Of a stretch of 64,000 nucleotides of DNA, positions 1 to 9,079 are shown in pieces (the first letter of the stretch is position 1; every line of letters starts with the position of its first letter). The position numbers were made by a program, and so were the translations under genes. The DNA is taken from contig NZ_CP071872.1 in NCBI RefSeq assembly GCF_022647665.1, positions 496,001 through 560,000 of the forward strand, given 5' to 3'. The notes below the pieces were generated by a model that saw only the letters and a program-made list of their open reading frames with translations, ran no database searches and was not told the origin of the DNA. Origin of the DNA: Streptomyces formicae. Its GTDB lineage: Bacteria; Actinomycetota; Actinomycetes; Streptomycetales; Streptomycetaceae.

Positions 1-43
1 TGTGCGTCACGCTGACGGCTGTCCTCCCGCACGCCCCTTTGAG

Positions 44-68
44 AGGCCCTGCTGAGCAGGGCCTTTTT
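44..68 (+). terminator. Intrinsic terminator of an upstream gene
   Basis: A 9-bp GC-rich stem (44-52 with 56-64, loop TGA) is followed by a run of five T. It ends transcription entering from the left edge; the gene it serves lies outside the window. Confidence 0.75.
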
Positions 69-189
69 CATTTACCTAGATCATTGATCAAGCGTCAATG
101 CTTTTGCCCCATTACCGCTTTCGGGGGCAATCTCGGAGCACGATCATTTGCTGAGTAGCAAGTCAAGGTCAATTCCATTTGCGGCGCCC

Positions 190-218
190 TGTTTTGATCA
201 GGTCCCGCTACCTACAAT
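190..218 (+). promoter_or_regulatory. Candidate hppA promoter
   Basis: TACAAT at 213-218 is a good -10 hexamer. A weak -35 (TGTTTT, 190-195) sits 17 bp upstream. The rest of 69-255 is unusually AT-rich for this genome and shows no reading frame. The predicted transcript would start near 225, about 30 nt before the hppA start. Confidence 0.35.
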
Positions 219-255
219 CCGTCCACATCTTGAGCTCGAACGTCAAGGAGGACGA

Positions 256-2652
256 ATGGCGGGGCTCTTCAACCCACACCTGACCGACCACCCCACTTCT
301 CTCGCAGCCGCAGTACTCACCGATGACAACAGGATGATCGTCATCGCGATCGCGGCCATCGCCCTGGCGGCGCTGGTCGTCGCCCAGCTGCTGGTACGCC
401 AGGTACTGGCGGCCGGCGAGGGCACCGATTCCATGAAGAAGATCGCGGCTGCCGTCCAGGAAGGCGCGAATGCCTATCTGGCCCGGCAGTTGCGCACCCT
501 CGGCATCTTCGCCGTCATCGTGTTCTTCCTGTTGCTGCTGTTGCCGGCCGACAACTGGTCCCAACGTGCGGGACGTTCGGTGTTCTTCCTGGTGGGCGCG
601 CTGTTCTCGGCCGCCACCGGCTACATCGGCATGCGTCTTGCCGTACGGGCCAATGTGCGCGTGGCCGCTGCCGCGCGTGAAGCGACACCGGCGGAAGGCG
701 AGCCGGAAAGGGATCTGACGGCCGTCTCGCACAAGGCCATGAAGATCGCTTTCCGTACGGGCGGCGTGGTCGGCATGTTCACGGTGGGCCTCGGCCTGCT
801 CGGTGCCTCCTGCGTGGTTCTCGTCTACGCGGCGGACGCCCCCAAGGTCCTGGAGGGCTTCGGTCTCGGGGCCGCGCTCATCGCCATGTTCATGCGTGTC
901 GGCGGTGGCATCTTCACCAAGGCCGCCGACGTCGGCGCCGACCTCGTCGGCAAGGTCGAACAGGGCATCCCCGAGGACGATCCGCGCAACGCGGCCACCA
1001 TCGCCGACAACGTCGGTGACAACGTCGGCGACTGCGCGGGAATGGCCGCCGACCTCTTCGAGTCGTACGCCGTCACGCTCGTCGCCGCCCTCATCCTCGG
1101 CAAGGCCGCCTTCGGCGATCTGGGTCTGGCCTTCCCGCTGATCGTCCCGGCGATCGGCGTGGTCACCGCGATGATCGGCATCTTCGCGGTCGCCCCGCGG
1201 CGCGCCGACCGCAGCGGGATGACCGCCATCAACCGCGGATTCTTCATCTCCGCGGTGATCTCGCTCGCCCTGGTGGCCGTGGCCGTGTTCGTGTACCTGC
1301 CGTCGACCTACGCGGAGCTGGACGGCGTCACCGACGCTGCGATCCTGGCCCACGCCGGCGACCCGCGCATCCTCGCGCTCGTGGCCGTCGGCATCGGCAT
1401 CGTGCTCGCGGCCCTGATCCAGCAGCTGACCGGGTACTTCACCGAGACGACCCGACGCCCCGTCCGGGACATCGGCAAGTCGTCGCTGACCGGCGCGGCC
1501 ACCGTCGTCCTCGCCGGTATCTCCATCGGTCTGGAATCGGCCGTCTACACGGCACTGTTGATCGGTCTGGGCGTGTACGGCGCGTTCCTGCTCGGCGGTA
1601 CGTCGATCATGCTCGCGCTGTTCGCGGTGGCGCTGGCCGGCACCGGTCTGCTCACCACGGTCGGCGTCATCGTCGCCATGGACACCTTCGGTCCGGTCTC
1701 CGACAACGCCCAGGGCATCGCCGAGATGTCCGGCGACGTCACGGGCGCGGGCGCGCAGGTACTCACCGACCTCGACGCCGTCGGCAACACCACGAAGGCG
1801 ATCACGAAGGGCATCGCCATCGCGACCGCGGTACTCGCCGCTGCCGCGCTCTTCGGCTCGTACCGCGACGCGATCGCCACCGCCGTCGCGGAGGTCGGCG
1901 CCAAGGCCGGGGAGATGACCCTGAGTCTGGACATCTCGCAGCCCAACAACCTGGTGGGCCTGGTCCTCGGAGCCGCGGTCGTCTTCCTCTTCTCGGGGCT
2001 GGCGATCAACGCCGTCTCCCGGTCTGCGGGTTCGGTGGTCTACGAGGTGCGCCGGCAGTTCCGCGAGCACCCCGGGATCATGGACTACAGCGAGAAGCCG
2101 GAGTACGGACGCGTCGTCGACATCTGCACCAAGGACGCCCTGCGCGAACTGGCCACGCCCGGCCTGCTCGCCGTGATGGCGCCCATCGCCGTCGGCTTCA
2201 CGCTCGGCGTCGGTGCCCTCGGCTCGTACCTCGCGGGCGCCATCGGCACCGGCACGCTCATGGCCGTCTTCCTCGCCAACTCCGGTGGCGCGTGGGACAA
2301 CGCCAAGAAGCTGGTCGAGGACGGCCACCACGGCGGCAAGGGCAGCGAGGCGCACGCGGCGACGGTCATCGGCGACACGGTCGGCGACCCGTTCAAGGAC
2401 ACCGCGGGCCCGGCGATCAACCCGCTGCTGAAGGTGATGAACCTGGTGGCGCTGCTGATCGCACCCGCGGTCGTGCAGTTCAGCTACGGCGACGATGCCA
2501 GCCCGGGCGTACGGGCGGTCGTGGCGGCGCTCGCGATCGTGGTCATCGTCGGCGCCGTGTACGCCTCGAAGCGGCGTTCCGTCGTCGTGAGTGACGAAGG
2601 CAACGCCGCCGAGCGGACGGCGAAGTCGCAGGACCCGGCGGTCGTTTCGTAG
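256..2652 (+). CDS. hppA: K+-insensitive H+-translocating membrane pyrophosphatase
   Basis: Membrane pyrophosphatase of 798 aa that couples pyrophosphate hydrolysis to proton export. The sequence shows about 16 hydrophobic segments and the family substrate loop with DVGADLVGKVEQGIPEDD and DNVGDNVGDCAGMAADLFE, which supplies the Mg-pyrophosphate-binding aspartates. A Lys in the GNTTKA motif marks the K+-independent subfamily; K+-dependent enzymes carry Ala there. The ATG at 256 is preceded by AAGGAGG at the right distance, so an in-frame extension to 148 is unlikely. A soluble pyrophosphatase is encoded separately at 51057. Monocistronic, with strong hairpins downstream. Confidence 0.97.
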   Translation: MAGLFNPHLTDHPTSLAAAVLTDDNRMIVIAIAAIALAALVVAQLLVRQVLAAGEGTDSMKKIAAAVQEGANAYLARQLRTLGIFAVIVFFLLLLLPADNWSQRAGRSVFFLVGALFSAATGYIGMRLAVRANVRVAAAAREATPAEGEPERDLTAVSHKAMKIAFRTGGVVGMFTVGLGLLGASCVVLVYAADAPKVLEGFGLGAALIAMFMRVGGGIFTKAADVGADLVGKVEQGIPEDDPRNAATIADNVGDNVGDCAGMAADLFESYAVTLVAALILGKAAFGDLGLAFPLIVPAIGVVTAMIGIFAVAPRRADRSGMTAINRGFFISAVISLALVAVAVFVYLPSTYAELDGVTDAAILAHAGDPRILALVAVGIGIVLAALIQQLTGYFTETTRRPVRDIGKSSLTGAATVVLAGISIGLESAVYTALLIGLGVYGAFLLGGTSIMLALFAVALAGTGLLTTVGVIVAMDTFGPVSDNAQGIAEMSGDVTGAGAQVLTDLDAVGNTTKAITKGIAIATAVLAAAALFGSYRDAIATAVAEVGAKAGEMTLSLDISQPNNLVGLVLGAAVVFLFSGLAINAVSRSAGSVVYEVRRQFREHPGIMDYSEKPEYGRVVDICTKDALRELATPGLLAVMAPIAVGFTLGVGALGSYLAGAIGTGTLMAVFLANSGGAWDNAKKLVEDGHHGGKGSEAHAATVIGDTVGDPFKDTAGPAINPLLKVMNLVALLIAPAVVQFSYGDDASPGVRAVVAALAIVVIVGAVYASKRRSVVVSDEGNAAERTAKSQDPAVVS

Positions 2653-2660
2653 ACCGGCGC

Positions 2661-2738
2661 CGCCGGGGCGTCACGCCCCGGCGAAAGCACCTGCTCAAAG
2701 TGCGGGCGGGCGACGCGGATTGACGCGTCGCCCGCCCG
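2661..2738 (+). terminator. Tandem terminator hairpins after hppA
   Basis: Two hairpins follow the stop codon: a 10-bp stem at 2661-2683 with loop TCA, and a 15-bp stem at 2703-2717/2724-2738. Neither has a clear U-run, as is common in Streptomyces. They isolate hppA from the lipoprotein gene. Confidence 0.6.
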
Positions 2739-2920
2739 TTCGCATGTTCGCGCGCCGTTCCGGTGTCCTGCACCGGCCGACCGGAATGAGCCGAGGTGAG
2801 AGCCTTCTCTCCCTTGGTGCAAATGGCTTCAATTGCGTACATACAGGACGTCTGTCATGCGATAGTCGTGTCGTTGGCGTGTATGTTCCGGGGCCGAGAG
2901 CCTTGGAAGGGATCGATCCG

Positions 2921-3580
2921 GTGAAGGTGAAGAAGAAGCTTGCAACCGCGCTGTCCGGCAGCGCGCTCCTGGTGCTGGCGCTGTCCGGCTGCACCGGCGA
3001 CGACAGCGACGCCAAGGTGAATGCCTGGGCCAAGACGGTCTGCGATCAGGCGCAGCCGCAGATCCAGAAGAGGGCCGACGCCCAGCAGGCGATCATCTCG
3101 ACCGCCGCCGACGGTAAGCCGGCCGACATCCAGGCCGCAGACTCGAAGGCCTTCCAGGACATCGCCGCCGCCAACAAGGCGCTGGCCGCGGCGGTGCAGG
3201 AGGCTGGTACGCCACCGGTCGAGAACGGCGAGAAGCTGCAGCAGGACGCAGTCAAGGAACTGAACGCCACCTCCGTCGCGTATCTCGACCTGAAGAAGAA
3301 GGTCGACGCGCTCGACCCGAAGGACCAGCAGGAGTTCGCCGACGGGCTGCAGGACGTCGCCGACGGTCTGGCGAAGATCGAGAAGATGGACCAGGACTCC
3401 CTGGCCAAGCTGCAGTCCGGCCAGTTGGGCCAGGCGATGGCGAAGGAGCCCGGCTGCCAGAAGGTCAAGCCGTCGTCGACCGCCAACCCCGGCTCGGACG
3501 CGTCCGAGCCGGCGGGCAAGCCGTCGAACGCCTCCGGACCGTCCAAGTCCCCCGCCACGTCGAAGGCTGCGGACGAGTAA
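2921..3580 (+). CDS. Small secreted lipoprotein, unknown function
   Basis: 219-aa protein starting at a GTG. The N-terminus is a lipoprotein signal: Lys-rich n-region, hydrophobic core, and lipobox LSGC with the acylated Cys near residue 26. The mature part is Ala/Lys/Asp-rich, mostly helical and probably coiled, with a Ser/Pro/Ala-rich disordered tail. It should be anchored to the outer face of the membrane. Codons upstream of 2921 in the same frame look non-coding, so the longer frame from 2591 is rejected. A lipoprotein next to hppA is common in Streptomyces as far as I recall, but I know no function. Confidence 0.85.
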   Translation: MKVKKKLATALSGSALLVLALSGCTGDDSDAKVNAWAKTVCDQAQPQIQKRADAQQAIISTAADGKPADIQAADSKAFQDIAAANKALAAAVQEAGTPPVENGEKLQQDAVKELNATSVAYLDLKKKVDALDPKDQQEFADGLQDVADGLAKIEKMDQDSLAKLQSGQLGQAMAKEPGCQKVKPSSTANPGSDASEPAGKPSNASGPSKSPATSKAADE

Positions 3581-3600
3581 CCACCGGCCGCTCGGGCCCC

Positions 3601-3635
3601 GTCGCCCGGCCGATGCCCGTCATCGGCCGGGCGAC
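3601..3635 (+). terminator. Terminator after lipoprotein gene
   Basis: Perfect 15-bp stem (3601-3615 with 3621-3635) and a 5-nt loop, 20 nt after the stop codon. No U-run. The following 190 bases hold three CGCAACCGTC-type repeats (3645-3690) but no gene. Confidence 0.65.
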
Positions 3636-3831
3636 ACCCGCGGCAGCAACCGTGCGCGGTCGCAACCGTCCGTGGCCGCAACCGTCCGAGGCTGGCCCGG
3701 CACCCCCGGTCGCCGCGGTCGGCCGGCTGGCCGCGCGTCCCGTCATTTACACACGGACGTGCCAGGGACGGGATGCCCCGCGGCCCGCGCGGCAGGGGCG
3801 GCTGCCGTGGCCCGCGGGAGACAATGGGCGC

Positions 3832-5352
3832 GTGAGTACGACCAGCCTTGCCGCAGGCCTCCCCGTTCCCGACCAGTCCGCCCGGCTCCGCGACGCCCTG
3901 CTCGCCGCCGACTTCACCGCCGACGGGCTGCTCGACCTGCTGGGAGCAGCCGCGTACGCGGCCCTCGCCCGCAGTGAGACCGTCCCGGCGCTGCGCGCCA
4001 CACGCGGCGACTCCCCGCTGGAGACGCTCGTCCGGCTCTTCCTGCTCCAGCGGACGGTGTCGCCCGAGCGCGCGAGGGCCGCGCTGCCGCTGGACGAGCT
4101 GCTCGCCGACGGCTGGCTGGCCGAGGACGGCGACGACGGCGTGCGGGCGACGGTGGACGTCCGCCCCTACGGCGGGCCCGACGGCCAGGACTGGTTCATC
4201 GTTTCCGATCTCGGCTGCGCGGTCGGCGGAGCGGGCGGGGCCGGCGGCCGGGCCGAAGGCGTCGTGCTCGGCGTCGGCGGCGCCTCCACCACGCTCGCCG
4301 GGATCACCGTCCGCACACCGGTGTCCTCTGCCCTCGACATCGGCACGGGCTCCGGGATCCAGGCGCTGCACGCCACCCAGCACGCCACCCGGGTCACCGC
4401 CACCGATCTCAACCCGCGGGCGCTGGTCTTCGCCCGGCTCACCCTCGCGCTGTCCGGGGCGCCCGAAGCCGATCTGCGCGAGGGCTCGCTCTTCGCGCCG
4501 GTGGAGTCGGAGACGTACGACCTGATCGTGTCCAACCCGCCCTTCGTCATCTCTCCCGGCGCCCGGCTGACGTACCGGGACGGCGGGATGGGCGGGGACG
4601 ATCTCTGCCGCTCGCTCGTTCAGCAGTCGGGGGAGCGGCTGAACGAAGGGGGGTTCGCGCACTTCCTCGCCAACTGGCAGCACGTGGAAGGGGAGGACTG
4701 GCAGGAGAGGGTGCGCTCCTGGGTGCCGCGCGGGTGCGATGCCTGGATCGTGCAGCGCGAGGTGCAGGACGTGACGCAGTACGCCGAGCTGTGGCTCCGG
4801 GACAGCGGTGACCACCGCACCGCTCCCGAGGAGTACGCGGCGCGGTACGACGCGTGGCTGGACGAGTTCGAGGCGCGTGGGACCAAGGCGGTCGGCTTCG
4901 GCTGGATCTCGCTGCGGAAGTCCGGGGCGGAGCAGCCGTCGATCGTCGTGGAGGAGTGGCCGCACCCCGTCGAGCAGCCCCTCGGCGAGACGGTGCAGGC
5001 CCACTTCGAGCGGCAGGACTATCTGCGGACGCACGACGACGCGGCGCTGCTCGCCGACGCCTTCGTGCTGGCCCCCGAGGTCATGCAGGAGCAGGTCGGA
5101 CTGCCGGGCGCCGAGGACCCCGAGCACGTCGTGCTGCGGCAGAACCGCGGGATGCGCCGTGCGACGAAGGTCGACCACGTCGGCGCGGGCTTCGCCGGGG
5201 TCTGCGACGGCACGCTGAGCGCCGGACGTATCCTCGACGCCATCGCCCAGCTCGTCGGCGAGGACCCGGTGCTGCTCCGGGACCGTACGCCGCAGGCGAT
5301 CAGGCTGCTCGTCGCGGAGGGCTTCCTGGAGCCGGGCTCGGAGCGCGGATGA
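3832..5352 (+). CDS. Class I SAM-dependent methyltransferase (N6-adenine/glutamine type)
   Basis: 506 aa with an N-terminal helical domain (about residues 1-130, of the DUF7059 kind) and a C-terminal Rossmann methyltransferase. The SAM motif I reads ALDIGTGSGIQAL and the catalytic NPPF motif reads LIVSNPPFVISPG. NPPF is typical of enzymes that methylate exocyclic amines, such as rRNA guanine/adenine methylases or HemK/PrmC-like glutamine methylases. The true substrate is unknown; rRNA or a translation protein is the reasonable guess. The GTG at 3832 follows GACAAT seven bases upstream, which suggests a leaderless transcript. Monocistronic. Confidence 0.85.
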   Translation: MSTTSLAAGLPVPDQSARLRDALLAADFTADGLLDLLGAAAYAALARSETVPALRATRGDSPLETLVRLFLLQRTVSPERARAALPLDELLADGWLAEDGDDGVRATVDVRPYGGPDGQDWFIVSDLGCAVGGAGGAGGRAEGVVLGVGGASTTLAGITVRTPVSSALDIGTGSGIQALHATQHATRVTATDLNPRALVFARLTLALSGAPEADLREGSLFAPVESETYDLIVSNPPFVISPGARLTYRDGGMGGDDLCRSLVQQSGERLNEGGFAHFLANWQHVEGEDWQERVRSWVPRGCDAWIVQREVQDVTQYAELWLRDSGDHRTAPEEYAARYDAWLDEFEARGTKAVGFGWISLRKSGAEQPSIVVEEWPHPVEQPLGETVQAHFERQDYLRTHDDAALLADAFVLAPEVMQEQVGLPGAEDPEHVVLRQNRGMRRATKVDHVGAGFAGVCDGTLSAGRILDAIAQLVGEDPVLLRDRTPQAIRLLVAEGFLEPGSERG

Positions 5353-5619
5353 CGGGGGACCGGCCGGAGCCGACCGTGTGAATCCGGTCATAGGCCGCAC
5401 GTCGGTGCGCTGCGGGTGCGCACGGGGCACGGGACTGCACGGCGGGTCCACGGAGGAGGCGCCTCCCCTTCCGTTTCTGTCGGCCGCCCCCGCGCACGAC
5501 CGGCGCCGCCCGGGTGAACCCTCGCCGCGTTCACCCGGAATTCGCGTGGGTGACGCCCGGAGGTGTCAGCCTCGGCCCCGGGGGCATCCCGGAGGCAAGC
5601 CGAGGAGTGGGAGACGCGC

Positions 5620-5817
5620 ATGGAGAGCGGTCCGGCGATCTTCGCGGGAACGGCATTCGCGCTGTTCGGAGCGGCACTGCTGGTATGGACAGGCGCGCGC
5701 GTCCTGCACCGCGCGCCGGTCGCACACGGCGTGAACGCCGCCACCGCCGCCGCCCTCACCGCGATCTTCGGAGCCGCCTTCCTCGTCGCCGGCGTCTGGT
5801 GCTTCAGCCGCGTCTGA
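5620..5817 (+). CDS. Small two-helix membrane protein
   Basis: 65-aa protein with two hydrophobic helices (about residues 4-24 and 38-60) and almost no soluble part. The ATG at 5620 has a purine-rich Shine-Dalgarno (GAGGAGTGGG) just upstream, which selects it over the earlier in-frame start at 5563. Function unknown. It stands alone between the methyltransferase and topA. The 267 bases before it (5353-5619) contain no recognisable gene. Confidence 0.7.
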   Translation: MESGPAIFAGTAFALFGAALLVWTGARVLHRAPVAHGVNAATAAALTAIFGAAFLVAGVWCFSRV

Positions 5818-5981
5818 GGTCCCCTGCCCACACCGCGCCCCGAGCACCCGCGCGCACCCCGCCGGGCGACCGTCCGGGCGCCGCCCCGCCCGGCACGCCC
5901 TGACGCCGGCATGGCGGTCCGGGCGGCAGGAATGCCTGGAGTCGGGTTACCGTTCGAGTGGCCGTTGCGAGCTTTTGCCGT

Positions 5982-6012
5982 TTGACACGGGGGCGGGTTG
6001 TACCGTCACACT
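5982..6012 (+). promoter_or_regulatory. Candidate topA promoter
   Basis: A perfect -35 hexamer TTGACA (5982-5987) is followed 19 bp later by CACACT (6007-6012) as the best -10. TACCGT at 6001 would be only 13 bp away. The off-optimum spacer fits a supercoiling-sensitive promoter, which is known for Streptomyces topA, but the assignment here is inference. Confidence 0.35.
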
Positions 6013-6101
6013 CCGCAGCGACAGCAGTGGCAGTACGGCCCGTACGCCGTACGCCGTGCGCGTACGTGCCCACCGAGCGTCGACCGGAGAGAAGAGCGAA
6101 G

Positions 6102-8954
6102 TTGTCCCCGACCAGCGAGACCGCACAGGGCGGCCGCCGACTCGTCATCGTCGAGTCGCCTGCCAAGGCGAAGACGATCAAGGGCTACCTCGGCCCCGGC
6201 TATGTCGTCGAGGCGAGCGTCGGGCACATCCGCGACCTCCCGAACGGGGCCGCCGAAGTTCCCGAGAAGTACACGGGCGAGGTCCGCCGCCTCGGCGTGG
6301 ACGTCGAGCACGACTTCCAGCCGATCTACGTGGTCAACGCCGACAAGCGGGCCCAGGTCAGAAAGCTCAAGGAGCAGCTCGCCGAGTCCGACGAGCTCTA
6401 CCTCGCCACCGATGAGGACCGCGAGGGCGAGGCCATCGCCTGGCACCTGCTCGAAGTCCTCAAGCCCAAGGTCCCGGTCAAGCGGATGGTCTTCCACGAG
6501 ATCACCAAGTCCGCCATCCAGGAGGCTGTCGCCAACCCGCGCGAGCTGAACCAGCGGATGGTCGACGCCCAGGAGACCCGCCGTATCCTCGACCGCCTCT
6601 ACGGCTACGAGGTCTCACCGGTCCTCTGGAAGAAGGTCATGCCCCGGCTGTCCGCGGGCCGTGTCCAGTCCGTGGCCACCCGCCTCGTCGTCGAGCGCGA
6701 ACGCGAGCGCATCGCCTTCCGCTCCGCCGAGTACTGGGACCTGACCGGCACGTTCTCCACCGGCCGCACCGGTGACGCCTCCGACCCCGCCGCCTTCACG
6801 GCCCGCCTCACCACCGTCGACGGGCAGCGGGTCGCCCAGGGCCGCGACTTCGGCCCGGACGGGCAGCTCAAGTCCGGCCAGGTGCTGCACCTCGACGAGG
6901 CGAACGCGCTCGCGCTCAAGGCCGCGCTGGAGAACGCCGCCTTCGCGGTCCGCTCGGTCGAGTCGAAGCCGTACCGCCGCTCGCCGTACGCCCCGTTCCG
7001 TACGACCACCCTCCAGCAGGAAGCCTCGCGCAAGCTCGGCTTCGGGGCGAAGTCCACGATGCAGGTCGCGCAGAAGCTGTACGAGAACGGCTTCATCACC
7101 TATATGCGTACGGACTCGACGACGCTCTCCGACACCGCCGTCGCGGCGGCCAGGGCGCAGGTCACGCAGCTGTACGGCGGCGACTACCTGCCCGAGAAGC
7201 CGCGCACGTACGCCGGGAAGGTCAAGAACGCGCAGGAGGCGCACGAGGCGATCCGTCCCTCCGGCGACCGCTTCCGCACGCCGGCCGAGACCGGGCTGAC
7301 CGGCGACCAGTTCCGGCTCTACGAACTGATCTGGAAGCGGACCGTCGCCTCCCAGATGAAGGACGCCGTCGGAAACTCGGTCACCGTCAAGATCGGCGGC
7401 CGCGCGGCCGACGGCCGGGACGCCGAGTTCAGCGCCTCCGGCAAGACGATCACCTTCCACGGCTTCATGAAGGCGTACGTGGAGGGCGCGGACGACCCGA
7501 ACGCGGAGCTGGACGACCGCGAGCGCCGCCTCCCGCAGGTCGCGGAGGGCGACCGGCTCACCGCCGAGGAGATCACGGCGGACGGCCACGCCACCAAGCC
7601 GCCGGCCCGCTACACCGAGGCGACGCTGGTCAAGGAGCTGGAAGAGCGCGAGATCGGCCGCCCGTCGACGTACGCCTCGATCATCGGGACCATCCTCGAC
7701 CGCGGCTATGTCTTCAAGAAGGGCACGGCCCTCGTGCCGTCCTTCCTCTCCTTCGCCGTGGTCAACCTGCTGGAGAAGCACTTCGGCCGGCTCGTCGACT
7801 ACGACTTCACCGCCAGGATGGAGGACGACCTCGACCGCATCGCGCGGGGCGAGGCCCAGGCGGTGCCGTGGCTGAAGCGCTTCTACTTCGGCGAGGGCAC
7901 CGGTGGGGGCGGCGCCGCCGAGGCCGGGAACGGCGACGGCGACCACCTCGGCGGCCTCAAGGAGCTCGTCACCGACCTCGGCGCGATCGACGCCCGCGAG
8001 ATCTCGTCCTTCCCCGTCGGGAACGACATCAAGCTGCGCGTCGGCCGCTACGGGCCGTACGTGGAGCGCGGCGAGAAGGACGCGGAGGGCCACCAGCGCG
8101 CCGACGTCCCCGCCGACCTCGCGCCCGACGAGCTGACCATCGAGCTCGCCGAGGAGCTGCTGGCCAAGCCGAGTGGCGACTTCGAGCTCGGCAAGGACCC
8201 GGAGTCGGGCCACGAGATCGTCGCGAAGGACGGCCGCTACGGCCCGTACGTCACGGAGATCCTGCCCGAGGGCACCCCGAAGACCGGAAAGAACGCGGTG
8301 AAGCCGCGGACCGCCTCGCTCTTCAAGTCGATGTCCCTCGACACGGTGACGCTGGAAGACGCGCTCAAGCTGATGTCGCTGCCGCGCGTCGTCGGCAAGG
8401 ACGCCGAAGGCGTCGAGATCACCGCCCAGAACGGCCGCTACGGCCCGTACCTGAAGAAGGGCACGGACTCGCGCTCCCTGGAGAACGAGGAGCAGCTCTT
8501 CACCATCACGCTCGACGAGGCGCTGGCGATCTACGCCCAGCCGAAGCAGCGCGGGCGTGCGGCGGCCAAGCCGCCGCTGAAGGAGCTGGGCACGGACCCG
8601 GTGAGTGAGCGTCCGGTCGTGGTGAAGGACGGCCGCTTCGGCCCGTACGTCACCGACGGCGAGACCAACGCGACCCTGCGCACCAGCGACAGCGTCGAGA
8701 CGATCACTCCCGAACGCGGCTACGAGCTGCTCGCCGAGAAGCGTGCGAAGGGGCCGGCGAAGAAGGTCGCCAAGAAGGCTCCCGCGAAGAAGACGGCGGC
8801 CACGAAGACGGCGGCGAAGAAGACGACGACCGCCAAGAAGACCGCCGCGAAGAAGACGACCACCGCCAAGAAGACGACGGCGAAGACGGCTGCCAAGAAG
8901 ACGGCCGCCGCGAAGACCTCGTCTTCGTCCTCGTCTTCGTCATCGGACGAGTAG
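6102..8954 (+). CDS. topA: DNA topoisomerase I (type IA)
   Basis: 950-aa enzyme that relaxes negative supercoils through a 5'-phosphotyrosine intermediate. An N-terminal TOPRIM domain opens with RRLVIVESPAKAKTIKGYLG. The active-site Tyr334 lies in ITYMRTDST, followed by PSTYASII and several C-terminal GRYGPY repeats (near residues 650, 710, 780 and 850). It ends in a long Lys/Ala/Thr-rich tail (about residues 890-937), as known for actinobacterial TopA, plus a run of nine Ser and DE. The TTG at 6102 has GGAGAGAAGAG upstream and begins the conserved N-terminus; the earlier in-frame ATG lies in promoter-like DNA. Confidence 0.97.
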   Translation: MSPTSETAQGGRRLVIVESPAKAKTIKGYLGPGYVVEASVGHIRDLPNGAAEVPEKYTGEVRRLGVDVEHDFQPIYVVNADKRAQVRKLKEQLAESDELYLATDEDREGEAIAWHLLEVLKPKVPVKRMVFHEITKSAIQEAVANPRELNQRMVDAQETRRILDRLYGYEVSPVLWKKVMPRLSAGRVQSVATRLVVERERERIAFRSAEYWDLTGTFSTGRTGDASDPAAFTARLTTVDGQRVAQGRDFGPDGQLKSGQVLHLDEANALALKAALENAAFAVRSVESKPYRRSPYAPFRTTTLQQEASRKLGFGAKSTMQVAQKLYENGFITYMRTDSTTLSDTAVAAARAQVTQLYGGDYLPEKPRTYAGKVKNAQEAHEAIRPSGDRFRTPAETGLTGDQFRLYELIWKRTVASQMKDAVGNSVTVKIGGRAADGRDAEFSASGKTITFHGFMKAYVEGADDPNAELDDRERRLPQVAEGDRLTAEEITADGHATKPPARYTEATLVKELEEREIGRPSTYASIIGTILDRGYVFKKGTALVPSFLSFAVVNLLEKHFGRLVDYDFTARMEDDLDRIARGEAQAVPWLKRFYFGEGTGGGGAAEAGNGDGDHLGGLKELVTDLGAIDAREISSFPVGNDIKLRVGRYGPYVERGEKDAEGHQRADVPADLAPDELTIELAEELLAKPSGDFELGKDPESGHEIVAKDGRYGPYVTEILPEGTPKTGKNAVKPRTASLFKSMSLDTVTLEDALKLMSLPRVVGKDAEGVEITAQNGRYGPYLKKGTDSRSLENEEQLFTITLDEALAIYAQPKQRGRAAAKPPLKELGTDPVSERPVVVKDGRFGPYVTDGETNATLRTSDSVETITPERGYELLAEKRAKGPAKKVAKKAPAKKTAATKTAAKKTTTAKKTAAKKTTTAKKTTAKTAAKKTAAAKTSSSSSSSSSDE

Positions 8955-8981
8955 ACGAGCAGTCGGGCAGGCAGCGGACGT

Positions 8982-9007
8982 GAGGGGCCACCCGTGGGTG
9001 GCCCCTC
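8982..9007 (+). terminator. Terminator after topA
   Basis: 12-bp inverted repeat GAGGGGCCACCC/GGGTGGCCCCTC around a very short loop, followed by TTCC. It lies 28 nt after the topA stop. Confidence 0.7.
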
Positions 9008-9079
9008 TTCCGTTGTCCCGCCGCCCGTTTGTTCGGACTGGGCCACCGAGGAGCCCTGTGCTCCGGATAGGCTGGGCGG

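Noticed and set aside
208..2355. Long minus-strand frame across hppA
   Set aside because: Arg/Asp/Gly-rich antisense shadow caused by high GC; hppA on the plus strand has clear family motifs.
3046..5451. 801-codon minus-strand frame
   Set aside because: Antisense of the lipoprotein and methyltransferase genes; composition is that of a mirror frame.
5378..5912. Overlapping frames on both strands around 5400-5900
   Set aside because: Only the 65-aa two-helix frame has a proper ribosome site and non-shadow composition.
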